Origin: Chlamydia trachomatis A/HAR-13
GTDB lineage: Bacteria > Chlamydiota > Chlamydiia > Chlamydiales > Chlamydiaceae
Length of the DNA stretch: 64,000 bases
Assembly (NCBI RefSeq): GCF_000012125.1
Contig: NC_007429.1
Location: forward strand, 62,001-126,000
Direction: 5' to 3'
Shown here: positions 29,225 to 38,553 of the stretch, in pieces
Layout: each line of letters begins with the position of its first letter
Numbering within the stretch: position 1 is the stretch's first letter
The notes under the pieces: generated by a model
Databases searched by the model: none
What the model was told of the DNA's origin: nothing
The model's input: only the letters and a program-made list of their open reading frames with translations
Translations under genes and position numbers: made by a program

Positions 29225-29252
29225 TTCAAGAAGAAGCCCTTTTTGCTATACT
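29225..29252 (+). promoter_or_regulatory. Probable smpB promoter
   Basis: TTCAAG (29225-29230), a 16-base spacer and TATACT (29247-29252) preceded by TGC, an extended -10. It lies 27 bases before the smpB ATG, in the 279-base divergent gap between dnaN and smpB. Confidence 0.5.
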
Positions 29253-29278
29253 CTCCTTAGTTTTTAAGAGGTAAAAAC

Positions 29279-29734
29279 ATGGGCGTTAAGGAAATTGTTT
29301 CGAATCGCAAAGCTTTTCATCATTACGAGGTTTTAGAGACCTTGGATGCAGGGATTGTTTTAACAGGAACAGAAATTAAATCTCTGCGAGATCATGGTGG
29401 AAATTTGGGGGATGCTTATGTGACGATCTCTAAGGGAGAAGCTTGGCTATTACAGTCAAGTATAGCTCCATATCGGTTTGGGAATATCAATAATCATGAA
29501 GAGCGCCGCAAGCGCAAACTTCTTTTACATAAGTACGAGATTCACAAACTAGACGCTCGCATTTCTCAAAAGGGATTGACGGTTGTGCCGCTTAGCTTTT
29601 TCTTTTCTAAAGGATTTGTCAAGGTGCGTATTGGCTGTTGCCGAGGGAAGAAAGCTCATGATAAGCGGCAGTCTATCATTGAACGAGAAAAGAATCGTGA
29701 ATTGGCTGCAGCTATGAAACGTTCTTATCGGTAA
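29279..29734 (+). CDS. smpB: tmRNA-binding protein SmpB
   Basis: 151-residue ribosome-rescue partner of tmRNA. Typical [18 protein letters not shown]-terminus, [19 protein letters not shown], and the basic C-terminal tail [25 protein letters not shown] precedes the ATG. Its 3' end overlaps the convergent apbE by 23 bases. Confidence 0.96.
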   Translation: MGVKEIVSNRKAFHHYEVLETLDAGIVLTGTEIKSLRDHGGNLGDAYVTISKGEAWLLQSSIAPYRFGNINNHEERRKRKLLLHKYEIHKLDARISQKGLTVVPLSFFFSKGFVKVRIGCCRGKKAHDKRQSIIEREKNRELAAAMKRSYR

Positions 29735-30662
29735 TATATGCGCAAAGATGTTTCTTATTTGCCCAGTCAAGAGCTTCTTGTTTAGAGGAGAAGGTCGTCA
29801 GTGCAGTAGCCATAGCATCCGCAAAGGCGCAGCTTTCGTTGATCACGGAAACTGCAAGGATGGGATGGCTGCTATCTTCTAGAGGAGTTCCCGTTAACGG
29901 GTCAAGAATGTGGGTGTAGGTTTTGTTGTCCACATGCCATCGTTGATATTGACTCCCGCTCGTCGCTATAGCATGATCATGCAGATGAAGAATTTCTGGG
30001 GTAGCTGATGAAGCGACAGCCCAAGATCTTCCGGAAGGATGTTTCCCTCTGGTTTTGATTTCTCCTCCCCATTCTACGTAGTAATTTTGACAGAATTGAG
30101 CACAAGCTGTTCCTAATAGATCTACAGCAAAACCTTTTACAGTTCCGCAGAGATCTAATTGGACGAGAGGCGAAAGTTTCCTTAAAGTTTGCTGAGTTTT
30201 ATCAAGAGAAATCAGATGCCATCCAGAGCTGTGTTTGTAGAGGTGTTGGAGCTCTTGAGAAGGGATGGTATGGGATTTTAGGTGCAGTAGCCATAAGCTT
30301 TTTAAAGCGCCTAAGGTGGGATCAAAACGGCCATCAGAGAAGGCGTGGAAATGGTCTATTTCGCGTAGAAAAGCAAAGAGTGCTGGCGATAAGGGGATAG
30401 GGGTTTGTTTTGTGGTGCGATTAATACGGGAAATTTCGGATAGAGGATTCCAATTATTAAAAGTTTGATCGATATGATCAAACACTCGATCAATTTCCTT
30501 TTGCGCTTGTTGGAATGCATCTGGAGAAAGTGCTTCTCCAAATACAATGCGATAAGGAATTGTCATACGGACCCCTTCAAGAGTAGTTCTTGAAGGAGCT
30601 GAACAGGATTGGAGGAAGAAGGGGGCTAGGATCAGGAGGTATGACGCAAAAAACTTTCCCAT
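29712..30662 (-). CDS. apbE: FAD:protein FMN transferase, lipoprotein
   Basis: ApbE family, transfers FMN to Thr of target flavoproteins such as Nqr subunits. Start at ATG 30662 gives 316 residues with a lipoprotein signal ending [12 protein letters not shown]. Motifs: [15 protein letters not shown] (FAD/Mg site), [10 protein letters not shown] and [12 protein letters not shown], the catalytic C-terminal block. It overlaps folD by 31 bases, implying coupling, and smpB by 23 bases at its 3' end. Confidence 0.9.
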   Translation of the reverse strand: MGKFFASYLLILAPFFLQSCSAPSRTTLEGVRMTIPYRIVFGEALSPDAFQQAQKEIDRVFDHIDQTFNNWNPLSEISRINRTTKQTPIPLSPALFAFLREIDHFHAFSDGRFDPTLGALKSLWLLHLKSHTIPSQELQHLYKHSSGWHLISLDKTQQTLRKLSPLVQLDLCGTVKGFAVDLLGTACAQFCQNYYVEWGGEIKTRGKHPSGRSWAVASSATPEILHLHDHAIATSGSQYQRWHVDNKTYTHILDPLTGTPLEDSSHPILAVSVINESCAFADAMATALTTFSSKQEALDWANKKHLCAYITDKNVS

Positions 30663-31495
30663 GTATTTCTCATTAGCATAGCGACGGTCATTGGGCCAAC
30701 TCCACCAGGGACAGGAGTAATGGCTCGGCAAACAGGTACAACATTGTTAAAATCGACATCTCCTACAAGGATATAACCTTTAGGATTCGCTGCAGGGATT
30801 CTTGAGGTACCGACATCCATGATCACCGTTTTTTCTGCAATCATCTCTTTATTTACAAAGAGTGGTACTCCAATAGCTGAAATGAGAATATCTGCAGTCC
30901 TAGTGATCTCGGTAAGATGCTCAGATTGGCTATGAAGGAGAGTGACACTAGCATTAGTATCTGCATGTCTTTGCATAAGTAAGGCCGCTAAAGGTTTACC
31001 TACGATATTGCTACGTCCTAAGATAACAACGTGCTTTCCATGGAGAGGGATCTCATAATATTTGCACAGTTCTACAATTCCAGCAGGAGTGCATGGGATA
31101 AATCCATCTGTTTCTCCAAGAAGTAGTTTCCCTACATTGACAGGGTGTAGTCCATCGACGTCTTTGTCAGGGGTGATAGTGGAAAGAATAGCTTGAGCGT
31201 CTAAATGTTTGGGTAGGGGGAGTTGAACAAGGATTCCGTGGATGTTCTCATCATTATTGAGTTGGTGGATGAGCGCTAAAATGTCGGATAGTGTGGCATC
31301 CGAGGGCTTGCGATAGGATTTAGACACCATCCCCAAATCCGTAGCACGCTTGATTTTCATATTCACATAGATTTCTGAGGCCGGATTATTTCCTATCAAC
31401 ACAACAGCAAGACCAGGAGCTTTGGAGCAGGCTCGGATATTTTCCTTGATTGTTGCTAAAATATGGTCAGCTGCTGGCGCACCCTTTAATAACAT
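30632..31495 (-). CDS. folD: Bifunctional methylenetetrahydrofolate dehydrogenase/cyclohydrolase
   Basis: One-carbon folate enzyme of about 287 residues. Catalytic Lys lies in IYVNMKIKRA; NADP motif is VILGRSNIVGKPLA; PGGVGPMTVAMLM closes the domain. An ATG two codons further upstream (31501) is equally possible. Followed directly by apbE. Confidence 0.95.
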   Translation of the reverse strand: MLLKGAPAADHILATIKENIRACSKAPGLAVVLIGNNPASEIYVNMKIKRATDLGMVSKSYRKPSDATLSDILALIHQLNNDENIHGILVQLPLPKHLDAQAILSTITPDKDVDGLHPVNVGKLLLGETDGFIPCTPAGIVELCKYYEIPLHGKHVVILGRSNIVGKPLAALLMQRHADTNASVTLLHSQSEHLTEITRTADILISAIGVPLFVNKEMIAEKTVIMDVGTSRIPAANPKGYILVGDVDFNNVVPVCRAITPVPGGVGPMTVAMLMRNTWESFLRHTS

Positions 31496-31612
31496 GCACA
31501 AATACTTAGTTAAATGGTTTCACATAGGTTGTTTAGAGGGAAAGAGTCTAGACCTCTCTTGATCAGTTTACAAAAGCTGATGAATTTTTAAAACTAGAAG
31601 ACTGAAAGAGAA

Positions 31613-32056
31613 TCAGATCTGAGGAGTGAAAGACTTTTTATGAGCCAGAAGACTGAGAAGCGCCCCGTAAGGTAGATCCACCATGAGAACGTGTTGTAAA
31701 TCGGCAAGAAGGGCTGTGTTATATAGGCATAGAGGGCGATTGAAGAATGCTAGAACGGGGTAAGAGAGAAAATAGAACGTTAGGGAAAATAGAGCACTGA
31801 TGAGAGGGAACGAGATCCAACGTTCTTTAATAAAGAATCTTTGTGTTTTGTACAGGATAAGAGAGGTGCTCACATACAGAAAAGCTTGGATGCCCATAAA
31901 GCAGGTGGAGCCTATATCACAAAGCAGACCCGAGAGCATAGCCCAAAGCAGCACGCGTTCTTTAGGTTGGGAATAGAAAGTAGTGACAATCAAAGGAGCA
32001 AAGTACACTGGTCGCCATTCAGGGAAATAGCGAGGGAATGAGAGAAAACTGACCAA
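31613..32056 (-). CDS. Small polytopic membrane protein resembling MreD (CT079-like)
   Basis: 147 residues with about four hydrophobic helices. The block WRPVYFAPLIV...PKERVLLWAMLSGLLCDIGSTCFMGIQA matches the MreD pattern RPN-x-LL...P-x-RV...GLLLD-x-x-SGSxLGxxA, which points to the rod-shape/peptidoglycan-elongation subunit MreD. The start shown is a TTG. The frame stays open upstream to about 32152 without ATG, GTG or TTG, though an ATT exists, and the extension LIKTFFENLSQATLLLVSL would add a helix, so the real start may be further upstream. Function inferred from pattern only. Confidence 0.6.
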   Translation of the reverse strand: MVSFLSFPRYFPEWRPVYFAPLIVTTFYSQPKERVLLWAMLSGLLCDIGSTCFMGIQAFLYVSTSLILYKTQRFFIKERWISFPLISALFSLTFYFLSYPVLAFFNRPLCLYNTALLADLQHVLMVDLPYGALLSLLAHKKSFTPQI

Positions 32057-32332
32057 AGAGACTAGGAGTAGAGTGGCTTGGGAGAGATTCTCGAAGAATG
32101 TTTTGATGAGCGTTGGGAAAGGAATATTGCGGAGAGGAATATAGGCCTCAATGGGTTAGTGTCAGCATCGCCGGACTATAAAAGATAGAATGATTTACAG
32201 CAATATAGAGGGATAACGGCAAGGATTGTTAATAATTTAATGTTCCTATCAATTGTTTTATGGTTTATGAAAAACAATTTTTTAATTTAAAATTAGAATA
32301 GATTTTGAAATAAATTATTCTGGTTTCTGCTC

Positions 32333-32626
32333 ATGAAAAAAAGAAGCAGTCGCAAGCTAGCTCAAGTGATTGGGCGTAAGACGGGAAACTATTTCCCAGC
32401 TTCTATTGAAGGCGAAACCAAGAAAGAGCACAAACATCATTACAGCACAGCCTCAAAAGAAAAAGAGTCTCTACGAAAAAGAGCGAAAGAGTTCGATGTG
32501 CTAGTACATTCGTTATTAGATAAACACGTTCCTCAAAATTCTGACCAAGTTTTGATTTTTACGTACCAGAATGGCTTTGTGGAGACAGACTTTCATAATT
32601 TTGGGCGATATTCTGTGAAACTGTAG
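32333..32626 (+). CDS. ltuB: Late transcription unit B protein
   Basis: 97-residue basic protein (MKKRSSRKLAQVIGRKTG...) characteristic of Chlamydia LtuB, transcribed late when reticulate bodies convert to elementary bodies. Lys/Arg/His-rich N-terminal half, acidic/hydrophobic C-terminus, no signal or membrane segment. Function unknown. The upstream 276-base gap is very A/T-rich, fitting a late promoter, but I cannot assign -35/-10 boxes confidently. Confidence 0.88.
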   Translation: MKKRSSRKLAQVIGRKTGNYFPASIEGETKKEHKHHYSTASKEKESLRKRAKEFDVLVHSLLDKHVPQNSDQVLIFTYQNGFVETDFHNFGRYSVKL

Positions 32627-32639
32627 TGGGGGAGAAAGA

Positions 32640-32881
32640 TCAAATAAAAAACTAATAAGTGGGATTAACCCAAAATGGAAAGATGGGGAGCCTGGGTGTA
32701 TATATTGGTCTCAAAGACCGCCCAGTAATAAAGATCTCCAAAATCTTTATCACTGAGCGGTTAGGCATGAGTGCCTGCTTGGGGCTACAGAGATGCACTT
32801 TATTGCATCTACCCGCTTTTCTTTTCCGTCTAACCTATTTTTTGGTTTTTTTCGCAAGGCCCATAGCCTTGCGTTTTTTTT
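32640..32881 (+). ncRNA. Structured RNA region between ltuB and CT082
   Basis: This stretch holds ordered hairpins. ACCGC-CAGT-ATAAAGAT pairs with ATCTTTAT-ACTG-GCGGT (32717-32761, 17 pairs, two single mismatches). AGGCA/TGCCT is at 32763-32776 and AGATGCA/TGCATCT at 32791-32810; a terminator ends the region at 32881. An alternative fold pairs CTGGG (32692-32696) with CCCAG (32721-32725) around GGTCT/AGACC (32707-32719) and excludes the base of the long stem. A 106-codon frame (32659-32979) crosses all this, probably the annotated 'T2 protein' (CT081); its composition and the RNA structure suggest it is not a real protein. The 5' end is unknown; the RNA could be the ltuB 3' UTR. Confidence 0.5.
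32853..32881 (+). terminator. Strong rho-independent terminator upstream of CT082
   Basis: CGCAAGGC (32853-32860), loop CCATA and GCCTTGCG (32866-32873), followed by eight T. It insulates CT082 from ltuB. Confidence 0.9.
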
Positions 32882-32988
32882 GTCCAAATGTTTTTATTCC
32901 GATCTTTTGTTTTAATTTCATAATTCACTGTTTCAGTTTAAAATTATTATTACCCATTCATTGGTTTTTTGTTTTTTAGGAAAAAATC

Positions 32989-34671
32989 ATGTCAATTTCT
33001 GGAAGTGGTAATGTATCTCCTGCAACTCCTGATTTTGACCCATCCATCTTGATGGGAAGACAGGCGGCATCAGCTCATGCAGCCAAAGAGGCCTCCGGAG
33101 CATCCAAGGCTACGGAAACGTCTGCTGCAGAACAACAAGCGTTAATTAGTTCTGGAACGGAACTAGACTATGTCACGGATTTGCAGCAAAGCGAGGGTAA
33201 ATACAAAAAGACCCTCGATAAGACTTCGAAATCTCCTAAAACAAAATTAAAAGGGAATTTTTCCAAAGTACGTGCAGGTACTAAAGGATTCCTTACAGGA
33301 TTTGGAACGCGAGCTTCTCGTATTTCTGCTCGTAAGGCAGAAAATAATGGAGAAGGGATGTCTATGATCCCCAGCCAGATGGAATATGTGAAGAAAAAAG
33401 GGAATCGGGTTTCTCCTGAAATGCAAAATTTTTATCTTGGAGCTTCAGGATTATGGAGTCCAACGTCTGATGTTTCTTCTATAACGGAAAATTGTTTGGG
33501 AGCTACTGCCCTGTCAACAACCCCTTTATTGACGACTATGCAAGATCCTGTGTCTATAGAGCATCTATCATCTGGAGAAATCACTGCATTAGCTTCGTTT
33601 AATCCTAATGTTCGTACAGCTTCTTTGAATGAGCAGACAATTAATGCTTGGACAGAAGCTAGGTTGGGAGGAGAAATGGTTTCCACTCTCTTAGACCCCA
33701 ATATTGAGACGTCTTCTCTTCTACGTCGAGCTCCTACCGTAAGTAACGAAGGGATGGTCGATGTTTCGGATATGGGAAACCAGACTACAAGTTTATCCAT
33801 GGAAGGATTAGTAAATACTGTTGTTGATGATCCAGCTTCTGCAGAAGAAGAAAAAAAGACTGGAGAGCTCTCTTTGGAAGAGATGGCAGCCATGGCAAAA
33901 ATGATAGCAGCGCTATTAAGCTCTGGTCAAGGGATGGCAGTTTTTATAGCTTCTTCCAATCCTAGTTCAGGCTTAACACAATTTCCTGAACCTAAGTTCT
34001 CAGGAACTATCCCACATTATTTTTCTAAAAAGGAAGATAGCGAAACCATTTGGGGATTGGATTCTCAGATAGGAAGCATAGCGTTTGATACACGGAGAGA
34101 AAATAATGCGTCCCCCTTACCGACAACAAGCTTGCACGAGGAGGCTTCTTATAGGTTCCCTGTAGGAGAAGCTCCTTTGGATGTTAATGAAATCCCTTTT
34201 GCTGTTCAACATAGTACGGTATTTTCAGAGGAGACTGCGAATACAGAACAAGCTCTTATTCAGAATGAGAGTTTGGGAGAGATACCAGTTTCTGCTGAGG
34301 TAGTAGGACAAGATACGGTTAGTTCGGCTTACCAGTTTCCTTCCCATTTAGGGATGGCCGTGTTAGCCTCGGTTCCTCTTTCTACAGAGGATTATAAGAC
34401 TGCAGTAGAACATCGTAAAGGTCCTGGAGGACCTCCAGACCCATTGATTTATCAATACCGAAATGTGGCTGTTGATCCCGCCATTATTTTTCAATCACCG
34501 TCTCCATTCAGTGTTTCTTCGCGTTTTTCCGTGCAAGGTAAGCCGGAAGCTGTAGCTGTATACAATGATGATCAAGAAGAAGCTGCAGGTGGAAATCGAG
34601 ATAGTGATGAAGGGAAAGACCAAGAGCAGGATAAAACGAGAGAAACAGAGGATGCAGGAGGCGATTCATGA
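32989..34671 (+). CDS. Putative type III secreted effector (CT082-like)
   Basis: 560-residue Chlamydia-specific protein, not a recognised enzyme. The N-terminus is Ser/Ala/Thr-rich and amphipathic (MSISGSGNVSPATPDFDPS), as in T3S substrates. A basic stretch (about 75-125) is followed by a long Ser/Thr/Glu-rich, low-complexity region and a very acidic C-terminus (DDQEEAAGGNRDSDEGKDQE). An Ala/Met-rich helix at about 295-325 may bind a chaperone. CT082 of C. trachomatis has been reported as a late T3S substrate. AGGA precedes the ATG; it shares ATGA with the next gene. Confidence 0.75.
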   Translation: MSISGSGNVSPATPDFDPSILMGRQAASAHAAKEASGASKATETSAAEQQALISSGTELDYVTDLQQSEGKYKKTLDKTSKSPKTKLKGNFSKVRAGTKGFLTGFGTRASRISARKAENNGEGMSMIPSQMEYVKKKGNRVSPEMQNFYLGASGLWSPTSDVSSITENCLGATALSTTPLLTTMQDPVSIEHLSSGEITALASFNPNVRTASLNEQTINAWTEARLGGEMVSTLLDPNIETSSLLRRAPTVSNEGMVDVSDMGNQTTSLSMEGLVNTVVDDPASAEEEKKTGELSLEEMAAMAKMIAALLSSGQGMAVFIASSNPSSGLTQFPEPKFSGTIPHYFSKKEDSETIWGLDSQIGSIAFDTRRENNASPLPTTSLHEEASYRFPVGEAPLDVNEIPFAVQHSTVFSEETANTEQALIQNESLGEIPVSAEVVGQDTVSSAYQFPSHLGMAVLASVPLSTEDYKTAVEHRKGPGGPPDPLIYQYRNVAVDPAIIFQSPSPFSVSSRFSVQGKPEAVAVYNDDQEEAAGGNRDSDEGKDQEQDKTRETEDAGGDS

Positions 34672-35150
34672 GAATAATCCCTTTTGATCCTTATGGATCC
34701 ATGGCTTTTCAAGCGATAGCGAAAGATCCTCAAGAGCGAAAGAATGGGAGCATATCAGAGAAAATTTCAGAAGAGATTGCTCGTAATGAAGCTTTACGCA
34801 TGGCTTTATTGGCTATTGCCGATCAAGAAGATAAAGAAAAAAAACAAAAGCATCGGTTCAAAATCTTAACCAAAAAACAAACCAGGATATTGCTTGGTCA
34901 GCTACGTCATTTCCGATTGGATTTCCAAAAACTGCAAGCAGGAGTTGTCATCGAGTGGTCTTGGGATGATAAATCCGAGCGCTCTAAGTCATTAGGATCT
35001 CGGATTACCAGAAAATCTAAGAAAACGATCTGTATTAGCGCTGCTGCAGCACAAGCTATTGCTCATGCCGCAGAGGCTTGGGTGATTGCCCGCAATGAAG
35101 GAATCTTGGAGATGACGTTGTCACTATTCCAACATAAAGACAACGAATAA
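34668..35150 (+). CDS. Hypothetical protein co-transcribed with CT082 (CT083-like)
   Basis: 160-residue basic protein without signal or membrane segment. N-terminal half is charged and helical (EEIARNEALRMALLAIADQEDKEKKQK); the C-terminal half contains an Ala-rich helix (ISAAAAQAIAHAAEAW). The start ATG overlaps the CT082 stop (ATGA), so translation is coupled and a partner role with CT082 (chaperone or co-effector) is plausible but unproven. Converges with the next gene, 13 bases apart. Confidence 0.7.
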   Translation: MRIIPFDPYGSMAFQAIAKDPQERKNGSISEKISEEIARNEALRMALLAIADQEDKEKKQKHRFKILTKKQTRILLGQLRHFRLDFQKLQAGVVIEWSWDDKSERSKSLGSRITRKSKKTICISAAAAQAIAHAAEAWVIARNEGILEMTLSLFQHKDNE

Positions 35151-35163
35151 TCTTGCAATCCAA

Positions 35164-36249
35164 TCAAGCAGCTTGTTTTTTTTCGCTAGGAGGGAACGGA
35201 ATGATTAAAGGATCTTTTTCTTTTTCCTCTTGATCTGGGGAGTAATACAAAGCACACTCTCTTACTAATCCTTCCCATATCGCCTGTATTTTGCTTTGCT
35301 GTTTTTCTGTCAGATTTTCAATGACAATCATGTCTTCTGTATTAATAAGGAAGCCATTCTCAGACCAATTGACAGATCCTGTAATTAGCGTCTTTTTATC
35401 GAAAATGCCAAATTTATGATGTAGTTGGTACGGGGTTACCTTTTCATAAATAGAGAGACTAGGATGTTCCAATTGCTTAATTTGCTGTACGGTAAAGGAT
35501 TTGTATCCTTTGTCGACGAGGATCACTACATCAACACCACAGTTTTGTGCGGCATTCAATTCAGCAATAATCTGAGGTAAAGTGAGAGCAAACATACCTA
35601 CTTGGATGGATTCTTTCGCTGATCGAATATGGTGAAGAACTGTTTCTAGAGCAGCAGAACTCCCCCCATCAAAGGAAAAATACTCGATGAGTTGATTGTT
35701 AATAAAGCACCGACCAGAGGTTTGCGTTTTAATAAAATGACAAATTTCTGCGCTTTTTAATCCAATTATTAGGTTAGCGCTCTTCTCTAACGAAGCTAAT
35801 GTAAAATTAGCAGATCCGATCCAAGCGAGTTCTCCATCTATTGCCATAGTTTTTTGATGCATGAGTTTTCTGTGCATGGGAGGATGTTCTCCCAAGGTAA
35901 GATAGGGAGACTGAGAGAACTCCGCATTTTTAGAGATACGTTGGTAATGAATACATACAGGAATGCGAGCGGACACTTGTTTTTTCAAACTTATCGTGAT
36001 AGCGGGAGCAGATAGGTCATAAATACTGAGAAAAATATCTTTTTTTGCAGAGTCTATCGCATCACATAGTATTTGCGTTACATTGTCTCCACACTGTTTG
36101 GTGAAGATAACAGGTTCCTTGGATTCAATAAGCGTTTGGAAGGTATCAGCAGATTGAGTCGGGGCTGGGGCTTTTAGTAAAAATCCTCCAACAAAAAGGG
36201 AAACTAAGCTGAACATTATTTTGGAAATAAGGTGTTTTGTTTTTTTCAT
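35164..36249 (-). CDS. Phospholipase D superfamily protein (CT084-like)
   Basis: 361 residues with two HKD motifs: HQKTMAID...GSANFT in the first half and HHKFGIFD...GSVNWS in the second, the complete catalytic set. An N-terminal hydrophobic segment (SKIMFSLVSLFVGGFLL) suggests secretion or anchoring. Chlamydia has several PLD-family genes, some in the plasticity zone; this one lies outside it. Substrate (phospholipid or nucleic acid) is not evident from sequence. Confidence 0.85.
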   Translation of the reverse strand: MKKTKHLISKIMFSLVSLFVGGFLLKAPAPTQSADTFQTLIESKEPVIFTKQCGDNVTQILCDAIDSAKKDIFLSIYDLSAPAITISLKKQVSARIPVCIHYQRISKNAEFSQSPYLTLGEHPPMHRKLMHQKTMAIDGELAWIGSANFTLASLEKSANLIIGLKSAEICHFIKTQTSGRCFINNQLIEYFSFDGGSSAALETVLHHIRSAKESIQVGMFALTLPQIIAELNAAQNCGVDVVILVDKGYKSFTVQQIKQLEHPSLSIYEKVTPYQLHHKFGIFDKKTLITGSVNWSENGFLINTEDMIVIENLTEKQQSKIQAIWEGLVRECALYYSPDQEEKEKDPLIIPFPPSEKKQAA

Positions 36250-36418
36250 TTGATTGTGTTTAGCTCCTTGACACCTCGATAAGGTGCTGTTTTTAATCTA
36301 CTCATGAATAGTTATTACTAACATGATTTTTTACGGCTATTTATTTTCTTTTAATTAAAAACAAAACAAAAAATCTATTTTCCAATCTGTTTTTAAACAA
36401 AAAACAATAAAAAGGTTA

Positions 36419-38158
36419 TTATGGGAAATAGCTATGCCAGCGAGAAGAAACAAGATTTTGCGTTGCCTCATCAGCTTCGACTTCCTTAGGATAAGGAGGT
36501 TTCATGAGGGCATTCAGGATCATGGGGGGGGTGTAACTCACCTTGTGATTAGTGATTTGACTTACAGGGATGTGTAAATCTGTTGCAGGAGAAGATCGTG
36601 TAAATGTTCTCCATATAAATTCTTTCGTACTAGAGAGAGCACTGGATAGATCTTCCACTAAAATAACAAGAGGCCAATCTGCTAAATGGGGTTCCTTGAG
36701 TAGAGCGGGGATATCTAGCTGCTGTAGAGAAGTTTCTAAAACTAAACAACCTCTACAGAAAACTCCTATTTGAGATATTCCAGGAAGAGAAGGGCCTCGA
36801 TACCGTCTGGGTAAAGAGCGGATGGGAGCTCCCACGCCTAAAAAAATACCTTTGGATCCTTTATTGAATCCGCTACCTGTATAATCCAGGGTATCATTCG
36901 CAGTCTCCGAAAGGATAAGAAGATCGCGGTCAAAATTCATGCGTTCTAAAACGCATTCTAACAAGCTAGGAAAGTTTTCTAAATCTACGGATTGATCTGT
37001 AATCCATAGAAACTTTGTTAAGGAGAGTTGTCCCTCTCCAAGTATTCGCAAAGCAGAGCGTAGAGCTTCCTTCCAGTAACGTTCTTTAACTATAGCTGCA
37101 GCCAGAGCGTGGAACCCGGCTTCTCCATAGCTTTTTAGGTCCTGAACTCCAGGCATGATCAGAGGGAAGAGAGGAGAAAGTAGTTCTTGAAGCTTATTTC
37201 CCAAGAAAAAATCTTCTTGGAAAGGTTTTCCTACAACAGTCGCAGGATAGATAGCATCTTTCTTATGATATAAGCAGTTGCATTTAAAGATCGGGAAATC
37301 ATGTGTTAAACTATAGTATCCGAAATGATCTCCGAAAGGACCTTCTGGACGACGTTCGCCTGCAACGGCCTCGCCTGTAAGAATGAATTCAGAATCACAT
37401 AGCAGAGGGTGCCCTGACTGCGGATGCTTCTCTACAAAGCTAAGCTTTTTATTTTGTAAAAAAGAACAAAATAAAAGCTCTGGAACATTCTCTGGAAGAG
37501 GGGCAATAGCAGATAGGATCAAAAAAGGATTCCCAGATAGGAACACTGTGACAGGAAGATTTTGTTTTTTTTGCTCAGCTTCAAAGAAATGGGCTCCACC
37601 ACCTTTTTGAATTTGGAAATGTAATCCCAAAGTCTCTTTATCGAAGCGCTGCATACGATACATCCCTAAATTAGGGACGCCATTCTCAGGAGATTGGGTG
37701 TACACCAAAGGAAGTGTTAAAAAAGGGCCGCCATCTTCTGGCCAGCTGGTAAGCATAGGAAGCTGGGAGAGATTAGGAGCATCTTGATAAAGAAAAGGGG
37801 AGGGGCGTAAATGGCGTTTACGCATTCCTAATGCAGAGATTCCACGCTTGAAAAGAGAGCGGTGCTTCCACAAAGAAGAAAAAGAAGGGGGAGAAGATAG
37901 TAAGTGAATAATTTGTTCAAAAAGATCTGAAGAGAGATCTGGGAACAGTAGGTCAACACGTCTTCGAGTGCCGAATAAATTAGTGAGCACAGGGAAAGGC
38001 GATCCCTTAACTTGATGAAAAAGGAGGGCTGGTCCTTCTCTTTCTACAACACGACGATGGATTTCAGCGATCTCCAAATGGGGATCTACAGGAACATGAA
38101 TATCAATGAGCTCATGTTGAGAGCGCAAATAATCCACTAAAGATCGTAAGGACAACAC
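36419..38158 (-). CDS. ubiD: UbiD family prenylated-FMN decarboxylase
   Basis: 579 residues, UbiD family: EGPALLFHQV near the N-terminus, GEAVAGERRPEGPFGDHFGYYS (prFMN and catalytic Glu region) and the C-terminal domain. Start codon is probably TTG or the in-frame position at 38158. In chlamydiae, which make menaquinone through futalosine, a UbiD homologue would decarboxylate the naphthoate intermediate rather than a ubiquinone precursor; this is family inference. The 168-base gap before the CT084-like gene is A/T-rich with no clear element. Confidence 0.85.
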   Translation of the reverse strand: MLSLRSLVDYLRSQHELIDIHVPVDPHLEIAEIHRRVVEREGPALLFHQVKGSPFPVLTNLFGTRRRVDLLFPDLSSDLFEQIIHLLSSPPSFSSLWKHRSLFKRGISALGMRKRHLRPSPFLYQDAPNLSQLPMLTSWPEDGGPFLTLPLVYTQSPENGVPNLGMYRMQRFDKETLGLHFQIQKGGGAHFFEAEQKKQNLPVTVFLSGNPFLILSAIAPLPENVPELLFCSFLQNKKLSFVEKHPQSGHPLLCDSEFILTGEAVAGERRPEGPFGDHFGYYSLTHDFPIFKCNCLYHKKDAIYPATVVGKPFQEDFFLGNKLQELLSPLFPLIMPGVQDLKSYGEAGFHALAAAIVKERYWKEALRSALRILGEGQLSLTKFLWITDQSVDLENFPSLLECVLERMNFDRDLLILSETANDTLDYTGSGFNKGSKGIFLGVGAPIRSLPRRYRGPSLPGISQIGVFCRGCLVLETSLQQLDIPALLKEPHLADWPLVILVEDLSSALSSTKEFIWRTFTRSSPATDLHIPVSQITNHKVSYTPPMILNALMKPPYPKEVEADEATQNLVSSRWHSYFP

Positions 38159-38242
38159 GTCGTAGTCTGCTTATTCGAATATTAAAAATAATTTTCCGAA
38201 CTGCCCCAAAAAGGCTATGTGTCAGGGAGACAATAGATATAC

Positions 38243-38273
38243 GCATGCTGAGGGAAAATCTTTCTCAGCATGC
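38243..38273. repeat. Perfect inverted repeat after rpmB
   Basis: GCATGCTGAG (38243-38252) and CTCAGCATGC (38264-38273) form a 10-bp stem with an 11-base loop, ten bases beyond the rpmB stop. There is no U-tract on either strand, so it is an atypical terminator, a 3'-end stabiliser or a protein site. Confidence 0.6.
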
Positions 38274-38283
38274 ACATAGGAGA

Positions 38284-38553
38284 CTAAAAACCCTTGCTTT
38301 TAGCTCTAGCAACAACCTGATCTAACCCTAGTTTATCAACAAGGCGTAAAGCTGCTGCAGAAATTTTGAGTTTGAGGAAGCGATTTTCCTCAGTAGACCA
38401 TAGTCTCTTAGTCATTATATTAGGGAAGAATCGACGTTTTGTTCTTCCTGTAACTTTCAAACCGATCCCTTTTTTCTTTTTAGAAATCCCTCGGATAGCA
38501 TAGCTATAACCGCGACGAGGCTTTCTTCCTGTAAGCGCACATTTTTTCGACAT
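38284..38553 (-). CDS. rpmB: 50S ribosomal protein L28
   Basis: 89-residue L28 ([22 protein letters not shown]). Start at ATG 38553 with AGGAAAG upstream; an upstream in-frame start at 38604 lacks support. rpmG is not adjacent. The paired CxxC zinc motif of some L28 proteins is absent; only one Cys near the N-terminus remains. Confidence 0.96.
   Translation of the reverse strand: MSKKCALTGRKPRRGYSYAIRGISKKKKGIGLKVTGRTKRRFFPNIMTKRLWSTEENRFLKLKISAAALRLVDKLGLDQVVARAKSKGF

Noticed and set aside
32659-32979. 106-codon ORF (possible 'T2 protein')
   Set aside because: It crosses four strong RNA hairpins and the T8 terminator, its C-terminal half is a Phe/Leu-rich translation of T-tracts, and no ribosome site precedes it. 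Treated as an RNA region instead, though translation is not excluded.
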